A stretch of DNA of 64,000 nucleotides from Streptomyces atratus (lineage in GTDB: Bacteria; Actinomycetota; Actinomycetes; Streptomycetales; Streptomycetaceae), in NCBI RefSeq assembly GCF_900119365.1, contig NZ_FPJO01000021.1, positions 62,001 to 126,000 of the forward strand, read 5' to 3'. A program made the translations under genes and the position numbers. The notes below the pieces were generated by a model, which saw only the letters and a list, made by a program, of their open reading frames with translations, made no database searches and was not told where the DNA came from. Below are positions 16,096-23,702 of this stretch, piece after piece; position 1 is the first letter of the stretch; each line of letters starts with the position of its first letter.

Positions 16096-16230
16096 TCAGC
16101 GCTTCTTCATGGCGCGCGGCTTGCGGGTCCGGTCGACCCGGTGCGCGGCGGCGGGCTGGTGGGCACGCGAGCGGTTGGCCAGGTCCTGCAGCTCGCGCAT
16201 TCGGGCGTAGGCCATCTCGATCGTGTACAC
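16096..16230 (-). CDS. 44-residue basic protein, unknown function
   Basis: A short ORF opposite and just behind mqnM. GTG at 16230 has a GAGG ribosome site five bases upstream. The product starts VYTIEMAYARMRELQDLANR and ends RKPRAMKKR: an amphipathic helix followed by a very basic tail with His/Arg and a terminal Lys-Lys-Arg. It lies divergent from the Lrp/AsnC gene, so both promoters share the 16231-16344 region. Helix periodicity and codon use support a real gene. It might bind nucleic acid; this is inference. Confidence 0.65.
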   Translation of the reverse strand: MYTIEMAYARMRELQDLANRSRAHQPAAAHRVDRTRKPRAMKKR

Positions 16231-16283
16231 GGTTTCCTCACTCCTGAAGATTCGAAAGCATTTTTTGGATGTTCGGGAAGATT

Positions 16284-16303
16284 TGCAGGCGATGAAGCCT
16301 GCA
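16284..16303. promoter_or_regulatory. Inverted repeat upstream of the Lrp/AsnC gene
   Basis: Perfect 7-base arms TGCAGGC and GCCTGCA separated by six bases, in an unusually A/T-rich stretch (16255-16345) between the divergent 44-residue ORF and the AsnC-type regulator. The position suits autoregulation by the Lrp/AsnC protein. Confidence 0.55.
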
Positions 16304-16344
16304 TGCCTTAGATTCTACACATAGACTCGCGATACTGCTGAACA

Positions 16345-16818
16345 ATGGAAGGTTTCAGTCACATGGACGCGGTGGACAGGCAGCTCATCCAGGCCCTCAG
16401 GGAGAACGGCAGGGCCTCGTACGCCGAGCTGGGACGGCTCGTCGGGCTCTCCGGGCCCAGCGTCACCGACCGCATCAACCGGCTGGAAAGCGCCGGTGTC
16501 ATCACCGGCTACCGCGCCACCGTCGACGCCGCGTCCCTGGGGCTCGGGGTCACGGCCCTGATCGGTATCTCGCTCTCCGACGCGGCCGATCACGAGGACG
16601 TCGCCCGCCGCCTGAAGGACCTCGCGGAGATCGAGGACGCCTGGTTCATCGCGGGCGACGACTCGTACATGCTCAAGGTGCGCGTCGGTGACGTGGACGG
16701 TCTGGAGAAGACCATCCGCCGGCTCAGCGGCACGAGGGGCGTCTCGCGCACGCGCACCACGATCGTGCTCTCCACCAAGTGGGAGAACCGGGTCGGAGAA
16801 CTTCCCGACGAGTCGTAG
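16345..16818 (+). CDS. Lrp/AsnC-family transcriptional regulator
   Basis: 157 residues. N-terminal winged HTH (MDAVDRQLIQALRENGRASYAELGRLVGLS) followed by the RAM ligand-binding domain (ALIGISLSDA, then DAWFIAGDDSYMLKVRVGD). Such regulators usually sense an amino acid as octamers. ATG at 16345 or ATG at 16363 may be used; the second begins the conserved part. It precedes mqnE by 97 bases, in the same position as SCO4493, which suggests but does not prove control of the menaquinone genes. Confidence 0.9.
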   Translation: MEGFSHMDAVDRQLIQALRENGRASYAELGRLVGLSGPSVTDRINRLESAGVITGYRATVDAASLGLGVTALIGISLSDAADHEDVARRLKDLAEIEDAWFIAGDDSYMLKVRVGDVDGLEKTIRRLSGTRGVSRTRTTIVLSTKWENRVGELPDES

Positions 16819-16914
16819 GCGTAACGTGGTGGGGCCCCCGGGGGACCGGGGGTTTCGCCCGGTATCACCGGCACCGGGAAACGCACAGCACGTCGACAAC
16901 TGGGAGGCAGCCGC

Positions 16915-18078
16915 ATGGACGTCGGGCTCAAGCGCGAGCTGGAGGAGAAGGTCCGCGCAGGGGAGCGGCTGACCCGTGAGGACGGCATCGCCCTCTACGA
17001 GTCGGACGACCTGGCCTGGCTCGGCGGCCTGGCGCACGAGGTGCGGACGCGGAAGAACGGCGACGTCGTGCACTTCAACGTCAACCGGCACCTCAACATG
17101 ACCAATGTGTGCACCGCGTCGTGCGCCTACTGCTCGTTCCAGCGCAAGCCGGGCGAGAAGGACGCGTACACCATGCGCATCGAGGAGGCCGTCCGCCTCG
17201 CGAAGGCGATGGAGGGCGAGAACCTCACCGAGCTGCACATCGTCAACGGGCTGCACCCCACCCTGCCGTGGCGTTACTACCCGCGCTCGCTGAGCGCGCT
17301 GAAGGAGGCCCTGCCGCAGGTCTCCCTCAAGGCGTTCACCGCCACCGAGATCCACCACTTCGAGACCATCTCCGGGCTCTCCGCCTCCGAGATCCTGGAT
17401 GAGCTGATCGAGGCCGGCCTGGAGTCGCTGACCGGCGGCGGCGCGGAGATCTTCGACTGGGAGGTCCGCCAGCACATCGTGGACCACGACACCCACTGGG
17501 AGGACTGGTCGCGCATCCACCGCCTGGCGCACGAGAAGGGGCTCAAGACCCCGGCGACCATGCTGTACGGGCACATCGAGGAGCCCCGGCACCGCGTCGA
17601 CCACGTGCTGCGGCTGCGTGAGCTCCAGGACGAGACCGGCGGCTTCCAGGTCTTCATCCCGCTGCGTTACCAGCACGACTTCGTGGACATGAAGGACGGC
17701 AAGGTCCGCAACAAGCTCCAGGCGCGGACGACCATGGCGACCGGCGCCGAGGCGCTGAAGACCTTCGCGGTCTCGCGGCTGCTCTTCGACAACGTCCCGC
17801 ACGTCAAGGTCTTCTGGGTGATGCACGGCGTGCAGACCGCCCAGCTCGCGCTCCAGCACGGCGCGGACGACATGGACGGCTCGGTCGTCGAGTACAAGAT
17901 CACGCACGACGCGGACAACTACGGCACGCCGAACAAGCTCGGCCGCGAGGATCTGCTGGACCTGATCCGCGACGCGGGCTTCCGGCCCGTCGAGCGCAAC
18001 ACCCGGTACGAGATCATCCGCGAGTACCCGGGCCCGGACGCCGGGCGGCGCGAGTCGCCGCAGCCGATGCGCGTCTGA
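16915..18078 (+). CDS. mqnE: Aminofutalosine synthase (radical SAM)
   Basis: 387 residues. Radical SAM motif C66-TAS-C70-AY-C73, then family blocks ELHIVNGLHP, KAFTATEIHHFE and GGGAEIFD. MqnE adds the 5'-deoxyadenosyl radical to 3-[(1-carboxyvinyl)oxy]benzoate, then rearranges and decarboxylates it to 6-amino-6-deoxyfutalosine, the committed futalosine step. ATG follows CTGGGAGG. A strong hairpin lies 32 bases behind the stop. Length and motifs are as expected for the SCO4494 type. Confidence 0.95.
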   Translation: MDVGLKRELEEKVRAGERLTREDGIALYESDDLAWLGGLAHEVRTRKNGDVVHFNVNRHLNMTNVCTASCAYCSFQRKPGEKDAYTMRIEEAVRLAKAMEGENLTELHIVNGLHPTLPWRYYPRSLSALKEALPQVSLKAFTATEIHHFETISGLSASEILDELIEAGLESLTGGGAEIFDWEVRQHIVDHDTHWEDWSRIHRLAHEKGLKTPATMLYGHIEEPRHRVDHVLRLRELQDETGGFQVFIPLRYQHDFVDMKDGKVRNKLQARTTMATGAEALKTFAVSRLLFDNVPHVKVFWVMHGVQTAQLALQHGADDMDGSVVEYKITHDADNYGTPNKLGREDLLDLIRDAGFRPVERNTRYEIIREYPGPDAGRRESPQPMRV

Positions 18079-18110
18079 CTCGCGCGTCGTCAGCGGTTCG
18101 GTTTCACGGG

Positions 18111-18133
18111 AGCCCCGGCCTTCGGCCGGGGCT
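18111..18133 (+). terminator. Hairpin terminator after mqnE
   Basis: Perfect 10-base arms AGCCCCGGCC / GGCCGGGGCT around TTC, followed by TTCTCGC, placed 32 bases after the mqnE stop. Confidence 0.75.
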
Positions 18134-18190
18134 TTCTCGCGTACCGGACACGGTTTGAGGCCAAGGATAGGTAATAGTTAATCTGCTCCT

Positions 18191-18718
18191 ATGACACTTA
18201 CATTCGAGCTGGATCCGACGTTCGACCGCACGCTGCGGGACGGCATCGCCGAGCTGTGGGCCGATGTCTCCAACGCGGGCGGTGCGGTCGGCTTCGTACC
18301 GCCCGTCACGACCGAGGACATACGGCCCGAGCTGGTCAAGCACCTGGTCGCCATGGCCGAGGGGTGCACCCGCCTGCTGATCGGGCGCGACGAGGACGGC
18401 ACCGTCGCGGCCACCGCCTTCCTCACTCTCAACACCCACCGGCTGATGACCCACTGGCTCTGGCTCTACACGGTCATGGTCCACCCCCGCCACCAGGGCA
18501 AGGGCTACGGGCGCGATCTGATGGACGCCGCGGCGCGGGCCGCCCGCGGGATCGAGGGGATCGAAGCCGTCCGGCTCACCTGCCGCGGCGGCATCGGCGT
18601 CGAACGCTTCTACGCCTCGTGCGGATACAAGGAGGTCGGGCGGGTGCCCGACGCGATCCGGGTGGCCGACGGCGACGACCGCGACGACATCATCATGCTG
18701 CTGCCGCTCGGTCACTGA
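18191..18718 (+). CDS. GNAT-family N-acetyltransferase
   Basis: 175 residues. The acetyl-CoA-binding region VMVHPRHQGKGYGRDLMDAA (motif A, R/Q-x-x-G-x-G/A) and the C-terminal FYASCGYKEVGRVPDAIRV are typical. The ATG follows an A/T-rich stretch (taggtaatagttaatctgctcct) with no ribosome site, so a leaderless or near-leaderless transcript is possible. Substrate unknown; an amine such as an antibiotic, a polyamine or a protein N-terminus is possible. Confidence 0.85.
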   Translation: MTLTFELDPTFDRTLRDGIAELWADVSNAGGAVGFVPPVTTEDIRPELVKHLVAMAEGCTRLLIGRDEDGTVAATAFLTLNTHRLMTHWLWLYTVMVHPRHQGKGYGRDLMDAAARAARGIEGIEAVRLTCRGGIGVERFYASCGYKEVGRVPDAIRVADGDDRDDIIMLLPLGH

Positions 18719-18827
18719 GCCACGCCCACCCCCTGTGGCGGAGCCCTCCGAACTGATCGATTCCGGGGCATGCTTCACTGGTCGGGCAGGATCGAAGGAC
18801 CGTCATGCGTTGAGAGAGAGGCCAACT

Positions 18828-19124
18828 GTGTCCGCTGCCAAGCCGAGCGCGACCATTCGGTACACCGCGATGCGCCTCAGCATCTTCGTCGGCTGCTTCG
18901 CCGTCGCGGCCGTGGCCGTCCACTTCGGCCTGCTGCCCTCCGGGACGAACGGCTCCAATCTCGTCTGGGTGATTCTGCTCGCCCTGGTCCTGTCCGCGCC
19001 GCTCAGCTATGTGCTGCTGCGCAAGCAGCGCGACGAGATGTCCGAGCAGATCGTGTCCAAGGTCGACCGCGCCAAGGAGCGCCTTGAGGCGAACCGTACC
19101 CGCGAGGACCACGTCACGCCGTGA
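18828..19124 (+). CDS. DUF4229 two-helix membrane protein
   Basis: 98 residues. Two membrane segments (about residues 12-30 and 39-57), then a charged helical tail RKQRDEMSEQIVSKVDRAKERLE. The pattern of two helices followed by QR/E-rich coiled coil is that of DUF4229. GTG at 18828 follows GAGAGAGG. Often found near menaquinone genes in actinomycetes; function unknown. Confidence 0.8.
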   Translation: MSAAKPSATIRYTAMRLSIFVGCFAVAAVAVHFGLLPSGTNGSNLVWVILLALVLSAPLSYVLLRKQRDEMSEQIVSKVDRAKERLEANRTREDHVTP

Positions 19125-19194
19125 CGGTGACGACGGCGTGAGGGCTGCATAAGGACTACGTAAGCTTCCTCACACGCGTAGAGATTTCCATCGA

Positions 19195-19234
19195 AACCCC
19201 AGCGCCGGAGCGCCTGCTCCTGTGCTGGGGTTTT
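19195..19234 (+). terminator. Hairpin terminator with T-run
   Basis: Arms AACCCCAGC / GCTGGGGTT enclose an inner GGAGC / GCTCC stem; the stem is followed by TTTTG. Lies 71 bases behind the DUF4229 gene and should end the transcript before the leader-peptide region. Confidence 0.8.
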
Positions 19235-19311
19235 GTCGTTCCCGCGGGCGCCCGGGGCGGTCCGGGGTGCGAGGGCGGCGGTGCCGCGGGCCCGTCGGGG
19301 TCAAAGGAGAG

Positions 19312-19328
19312 CTTTGAGCTTCTCAAAG
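19312..19328. promoter_or_regulatory. 17-base perfect dyad upstream of the Cys-rich leader ORF
   Basis: CTTTGAG-CTT-CTCAAAG, 22 bases before the leader ORF at 19351, in a small A/T-rich island (19300-19350) that also contains GTTAAC. Probably an operator or promoter element for the leader-symporter unit. Confidence 0.5.
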
Positions 19329-19350
19329 TTCAAGTGTTAACGTGTTCGAC

Positions 19351-19458
19351 ATGAAGACAGTAGTGCGCCATCGACACGCCGCGAGCGTCCCGCTCGTGGA
19401 GCGCCTGCATGTCGACCTCTGCCGCTGTATGTCCGCGGTCTGTTGCCGCAAGGTCTGA
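19351..19458 (+). CDS. Cys-rich leader peptide (35 residues) upstream of symporter
   Basis: ATG at 19351; the product ends LHVDLCRCMSAVCCRKV. The HVDL-x-R-x-x-SA-x-C-x-R ending is the pattern of actinobacterial leader peptides annotated upstream of sulfur or cysteine-related genes. It has four Cys codons in its last fourteen, two of them adjacent (VCC). This suits cysteine-responsive attenuation: ribosomes stall on Cys codons when cysteine is scarce and change downstream expression. It lies 102 bases before the symporter start. No ribosome site is visible, so it may be leaderless from a start near 19350. Confidence 0.65.
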   Translation: MKTVVRHRHAASVPLVERLHVDLCRCMSAVCCRKV

Positions 19459-19560
19459 ACGGCACCATGCAGCGGCGCCGCCCCTGACGCGGGCGCCGCA
19501 CCCCCGTCCCCCGCACAGTCGTCCCCGTGCGCCCCGATGCGTCACATCTGGAGTGTGTCC

Positions 19561-20907
19561 GTGTCCGCGAACCCCGCGTCCACCGCTGCCGGCAGTCGGT
19601 CCGGCTCCGGTTTCCGTATACCCAAGGTCCCGTTCTGGGCCCAGATCGTCGCCGGTCTCGTCCTCGGTGTCGTACTCGGCTGGCTCACGCGTACGTACGA
19701 CATCGGCTGGCTCTACACCACGCTCGACAAGGTCGGCCACATCTTCGTCCAGCTGCTGAAGCTGGCCGTCGCGCCCCTCGTCTTCTTCGCGATCCTGGTG
19801 TCGATCACCAACCTGCGCAAGGTCAACAACGCCGCCCGGCTGGCCACCCGCACCCTGCTCTGGTTCATGATCACCTCGCTGATCGCGGTCGCCATCGGCC
19901 TCGCGATCGGCCTGGTCACCAACCCGGGCTCCGGAACGGGCCTCACGCCGAAGGACGGCAAGCTGCCGGAGCACGCGGGCTCCTGGCTCGACTTCCTCAC
20001 CGGCATCATCCCGGACAACGTGATCACGCCGTTCACCGAGCTGAACGTGCTCCAGATCGTCTTCATGGCCGCCGTCGCCGGTATCGCCGCGCTCCAGCTC
20101 GGTGAGAAGGCCCAGCCGATCCTCACCCTCAGCGAGTCCGTCCTGGAGCTCCTCCAGAAGGCCCTGTGGTGGGTCATCCGCCTCGCCCCCATCGGCACCG
20201 TCGGCCTCATCGGCTACGCGATCGCCGACTACGGCTGGGACCTGATCGGCAAGTACGCGACGTTCACCGCCGACGTCTACATCGGCTGCGCCCTGGTGCT
20301 GTTCGGCGTGTACCCGCTGCTGCTCGCCACCGTCGCCAAGCTCAGCCCGGTGCAGTTCTTCAAGGGCGCCTGGCCGGCCATCCAGCTGGCCTTCGTCTCC
20401 CGCTCCTCGGTCGGCACCATGCCGGTCACCCAGAAGGTCACCGAGCGCCTCGGCGTCCCGAAGGAGTACGCCTCCTTCTCCGTCCCGTTCGGCGCCACCA
20501 CCAAGATGGACGGCTGCGCCGCGATCTACCCGGCGCTGGCGGCGATCTTCATCGCGCAGATCTTCGACGTGCAGCTCGGTGTCGGCGACTACATCCTGAT
20601 CGCGTTCGTCTCGGTGATCGGTTCGGCGGCCACCGCCGGCCTCACCGGCGCGACGGTCATGCTGACCCTCACCCTGTCGACGCTGGGCCTCCCGCTGGAG
20701 GGCGTCGGTCTGCTCATGGCCATCGACCCGATCCTGGACATGATGAGGACGGCCACGAACGTGGCCGGGCAGGTGCTGGTACCGGTGATCGTCTCGGCCC
20801 GCGAGAAGATCCTCGACCACGACGCGTACAACTCGGCCTCGTCCTCCCCGGTCGACGGCGACGAGGTACGAGACACCGAGCCGGAGCGGGTGCCGGTCGC
20901 CGCGTAA
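19561..20907 (+). CDS. Dicarboxylate/amino acid:cation symporter (DAACS), possible cystine importer
   Basis: 448 residues with about eight helices and two re-entrant hairpins. Family marks: the Ser-rich loop SRSSVGTMPVT (HP1) near residue 280, TKMDGCAAIYPA (the NMDGT-equivalent, cation/substrate site) near residue 315, and DPILDMMRTATNVAGQ near the C-terminus. DAACS members carry glutamate, C4-dicarboxylates, Ser/Thr or cystine (TcyP). The Cys-rich leader upstream argues for cystine or cysteine here, by inference. GTG at 19561 with GGAG seven bases upstream is preferred over ATG 19537. Confidence 0.85.
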   Translation: MSANPASTAAGSRSGSGFRIPKVPFWAQIVAGLVLGVVLGWLTRTYDIGWLYTTLDKVGHIFVQLLKLAVAPLVFFAILVSITNLRKVNNAARLATRTLLWFMITSLIAVAIGLAIGLVTNPGSGTGLTPKDGKLPEHAGSWLDFLTGIIPDNVITPFTELNVLQIVFMAAVAGIAALQLGEKAQPILTLSESVLELLQKALWWVIRLAPIGTVGLIGYAIADYGWDLIGKYATFTADVYIGCALVLFGVYPLLLATVAKLSPVQFFKGAWPAIQLAFVSRSSVGTMPVTQKVTERLGVPKEYASFSVPFGATTKMDGCAAIYPALAAIFIAQIFDVQLGVGDYILIAFVSVIGSAATAGLTGATVMLTLTLSTLGLPLEGVGLLMAIDPILDMMRTATNVAGQVLVPVIVSAREKILDHDAYNSASSSPVDGDEVRDTEPERVPVAA

Positions 20908-20922
20908 CCGCTCACGCACGAC

Positions 20923-20975
20923 ACACGCCGGCGCCCCCGGTCCGCCTTCGGGCAGGACCGGGGGCGCCGGCGTGT
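20923..20975 (+). terminator. Very long perfect hairpin terminator
   Basis: Two perfectly complementary 21-base arms (20923-20943 and 20955-20975, starting ACACGCCGGCG) around an 11-base loop GCCTTCGGGCA. Sits 16 bases behind the symporter stop. Confidence 0.85.
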
Positions 20976-21045
20976 ACGACGGGGCGGAGGCCCGCGCCGT
21001 ACCCTTACCGGGGAGTGGCACACCGGGGGGCGGGAGGAAGTCGAC

Positions 21046-21699
21046 GTGGGTGCTGTGAAGAGCAAACGGATGCCGCGGGCCGTGCGTGAGCAGCAGATGA
21101 TGGACGCCGCCGTGCAGACCTTCGGGCAGCGCGGGTACCGGGCCGCCTCGATGGACGAGATCGCCGAGCTGGCGGGGGTGTCCAAGCCGCTCGTCTATCT
21201 GTATCTGAACTCCAAGGAGGAGCTCTTCACCGCCTGTATCCGGCGCGAGGCGAAAGCGCTGGTCGAAGCGGTGCGGGCGGGGGCGGAGCCCGGGCTGCCG
21301 GCAGATCGGCAACTGTGGTCCGGGCTGCGGGCGTTCTTCACGCACACGGCGGAGCATCCGGACGGGTGGGCGGTGCTGCACCGCCAGGCCCGCACGCACG
21401 GCGAGCCCTTCGCCAACGAGGTGACGGTGATGCGGGACGAGATCGTTGCTTTCGTGACGGAGCTGATCGGGGCCGCGGCCCGCGAGGCACACCATGATCC
21501 GGCGCTGCCCGACCGTGACGTGTCGGGGCTCGCGCAGGCGCTCGTGGGCGCCGCGGAGTCGCTCGCCGGGTGGGCGAACGAGACCCCGGGCGTCTCGGCG
21601 AAGGAGGCCGCGGCCACCTTGATGAACTTCTCCTGGGCGGGACTGGAGAACCTCATGAACGGCCGCCCCTGGCAGCCGCCGGGCCCGTCCGCCCGGTGA
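21046..21699 (+). CDS. TetR-family transcriptional regulator
   Basis: 217 residues. N-terminal HTH: REQQMMDAAVQTFGQRGYRAASMDEIAELAGVSKPLVYLYL. The C-terminal ligand domain is mostly helical (AFFTHTAEHPDGWAVLHRQA). GTG follows GGGAGGAAG. In related genomes this kind of regulator stands next to acetyl-CoA acetyltransferase/MaoC fatty-acid genes; here only fragments of those remain directly downstream, so the regulator may have lost its local targets. Confidence 0.9.
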   Translation: MGAVKSKRMPRAVREQQMMDAAVQTFGQRGYRAASMDEIAELAGVSKPLVYLYLNSKEELFTACIRREAKALVEAVRAGAEPGLPADRQLWSGLRAFFTHTAEHPDGWAVLHRQARTHGEPFANEVTVMRDEIVAFVTELIGAAAREAHHDPALPDRDVSGLAQALVGAAESLAGWANETPGVSAKEAAATLMNFSWAGLENLMNGRPWQPPGPSAR

Positions 21700-21795
21700 G
21701 GTGGACGCGGCCGTTGCCGCGCAGCTGGAAGCCGGTGGCGTCCGCCGCGTAGGTGACGGTGGCGGGCAGCAGGACGGGGGCCCTGAAGTCGGCCC
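21653..21795 (-). pseudogene. MaoC-type dehydratase C-terminal remnant
   Basis: On the minus strand the DNA encodes RADFRAPVLLPATVTYAA and then GFQLRGNGRVHLTGR, the last 40-50 residues of MaoC-like acyl dehydratases. The upstream reading frame is out of family because it is antisense to the thiolase remnant that abuts it at about 21790. It overlaps the 3' end of the TetR gene. No start or active-site region remains. Confidence 0.55.
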
Positions 21796-22042
21796 GTACG
21801 CGCGGGCCTCCAACCAGCAGCTGCTCACGGCCGCCCTGGACGGTCCGGTCGAGCGGTTCGGACTCCGGGGGGAGCGGGTCGGCGAGTTCGCCGCGGGCGC
21901 CGTGCTCAAGCACAGCCGCGACTTCGGCCTGGCCCGCGAGACCGTGCTCGGCTCGGCACTCGACCCGCGCACCCCCGCGTACGACGTCCAACAGGCCTGC
22001 GGCACCGGCCTCCAGGCGGTCGTCGCCGCTCCGCAGCCCTGA
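21785..22042 (+). pseudogene. Acetyl-CoA acetyltransferase (thiolase) N-terminal remnant
   Basis: Plus-strand DNA encodes GPYARASNQQLLTAALDGPVERFGLR and ends AYDVQQACGTGLQAVVAAPQP before a stop. This is the N-terminal part of FadI-like thiolases up to and including the catalytic Cys (QQACGTGL); the first 10-15 residues and the whole C-terminal two thirds are missing. With the antisense MaoC piece beside it, this looks like the scar of an inversion plus deletion in a thiolase-reductase-MaoC operon. Confidence 0.65.
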
Positions 22043-22117
22043 GACCGACCGGCAATAGGGGGGGCGGCGTCGCGGGGCTGGGCACGCACATCTGCCGCGT
22101 TGTCGTCAATCAACAAC

Positions 22118-22160
22118 TTCCCCAAGCTCTCGGCTTCGCTCGAGCAGGGGAGACCCCATT
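22118..22160. repeat. Streptomyces intergenic palindromic repeat (CTCGGCTTCGCTCGAG type)
   Basis: Contains the dyad AGCTCTCGGCTTCGCTCGAGC followed by AGGGGAGACCCCAT. This string recurs in intergenic regions of many Streptomyces genomes (recalled, not searched). It sits between the thiolase remnant and the kinase gene. Confidence 0.5.
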
Positions 22161-22252
22161 GCGTTGCCTCAGTCCTCCGCCTTGCAGCTGCACGCACCCA
22201 GCCCCGCTCCTTCACCCACCCCCCAATTGCCGGTCGGTCTTAGGCTCCCCGT

Positions 22253-23215
22253 ATGGGTGAAGCGGCGGACGGCGGACCCGGCTGGGCGGCGACGCGGGTA
22301 TGGGTCGAGAAGAACCTGGCGCCGGGGGAGCGGATCGAGGGCGCGCGGCGGCTGCTCGGCGGGTGGAGCTCGCAGATGCGGCGGCTGGACATCTCCGGTC
22401 CGCAGGGCGGGCGTTCGCTGGCCCTGCGGTCCTTCGTCAAGCCCTTCTACGTGCGCCACGCGCCGGGGTTGCTCGCCCGCGAGGCGGACATCCTGCGGCT
22501 GCTGGCCGGTACGGACGTCCCGGCGGCGCGGTGCGTGGCCGTCGACGCCCGGGGTGAACACTGCGACCATCCCTCGCTGTTGATGACCCTGCTGCCCGGT
22601 GAGGTGCGGGTCGAGGATGCGGGGGCGGAGCAGCGCATCGGGCTGCTGGCCGGGCAGTTGGCGGGCATTCACGCGGTCGCGGTCACCGGTACGACCCGTC
22701 CGCGCGACTACGAGGCGTGGACCGCGCCGGACCGGGTGCGGGTGCCCGACGCCACCGGCCGGCCGCTGCTGTGGCGGCGGGCGGTGGACGTGATCCGCCG
22801 CGAACCTCCCGCGTACGTACCGAAGTTCCTGCACCGCGACTTCCATCCGGGCAATGTGCTCTTCGGCGGCGCGGGGGCGCAACTGCGGATCAGCGGGGTC
22901 GTCGACTGGGTCGAGACCTCCTGGGGCCCGGCCGACCTGGATGTCGCGCACTGCTCGACGGCGCTGGCGCTGCTGCACGGCGTCCCGGCCGGGATGAGCT
23001 TCGCCGGGCGGTACGAGGCGGCGGGCGGGCGGACGGCCGCGAGCGCGGCGGACCACCTGTACTGGCGGCTGCTGGACGCGCTCGCCTACGCCCCGGACGC
23101 GGAGAAGCTGGCGGCTCCGTGGCGGGAGCTGGGACGGACCGACCTGACACCCGAGGTGCTTGCGGGGCGCCTGGAAAACTATGTGGAGAGCCTTCTCGAA
23201 CAGTTCGACCGATAG
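22253..23215 (+). CDS. Aminoglycoside phosphotransferase (APH)-family kinase
   Basis: 320 residues with a protein-kinase-like fold. Catalytic loop FLHRDFHPGNVLF (Asp base and Asn) near residue 200 and the metal-binding GVVDWVETSWGPADLDVAHC near residue 222 are intact. The family phosphorylates aminoglycosides, macrolides, homoserine, choline and other small alcohols, so substrate cannot be assigned. ATG at 22253. Monocistronic; the gap behind it carries a separate promoter for the lyase-like gene. Confidence 0.87.
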   Translation: MGEAADGGPGWAATRVWVEKNLAPGERIEGARRLLGGWSSQMRRLDISGPQGGRSLALRSFVKPFYVRHAPGLLAREADILRLLAGTDVPAARCVAVDARGEHCDHPSLLMTLLPGEVRVEDAGAEQRIGLLAGQLAGIHAVAVTGTTRPRDYEAWTAPDRVRVPDATGRPLLWRRAVDVIRREPPAYVPKFLHRDFHPGNVLFGGAGAQLRISGVVDWVETSWGPADLDVAHCSTALALLHGVPAGMSFAGRYEAAGGRTAASAADHLYWRLLDALAYAPDAEKLAAPWRELGRTDLTPEVLAGRLENYVESLLEQFDR

Positions 23216-23702
23216 GCCTGCCGTCGGTGGTCCCCGGAAAGGCGGAACGTTACTGCTGAAGCGGTCCGGGAAAAGCCGGACGGCAGCCTTGCGCGCTGCC
23301 GCTCCGGAAGTCTCGTAGGACGTCAACACGGCTCCTGCGCAAGGCATTCTGTGTTTTCCCGAGTTGTTGTTTCGGATGATCCGAAAGGAAACAACCGCTG
23401 GATTCCGTGCGCCGTCAACAGGCCCCGGCGCACGCCCGAGAGGCCTCGTACACAGGGTAAAAAGCGGCGTGTCCTGAGGTAAAGACACAGTCACGGTTGT
23501 ATAGATATACGCGTCTTCGCGAGAGGGCGGTTTTACGTCCCGTGCGGCTGGAACGCCGCTGCCTCTTTCTGCGGGCGAGTCTGCGCGTGGTGTTCCCGCC
23601 CCCACGCCATCAGTGACTCCGGGTCCCGGCGTCGACGGAGCCCGCAGCACCCGGGACGGCATCGCTCAACACCCGTTCATCCATTGGTCAAGGAGAGACG
23701 CT
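23216..23702. promoter_or_regulatory. 487-base regulatory region of the lyase-like gene
   Basis: No gene seen. It holds a perfect 17-base dyad TTTCGGAT-G-ATCCGAAA at 23370-23386, itself flanked by GTTGTTG and ACAAC, and a promoter-like segment at about 23480-23512 (TTGTATAGATATACGC, with TATAGAT as a good -10). AAGGAG stands 8 bases before the GTG at 23703. The long leader (about 190 bases) after the presumed -10 could carry further control. Confidence 0.5.

Noticed and set aside
19330..22215. 961-codon minus-strand frame across the symporter and TetR genes
   Set aside because: Antisense to well-supported genes, Arg/Asp/Gly-rich; typical high-GC shadow.
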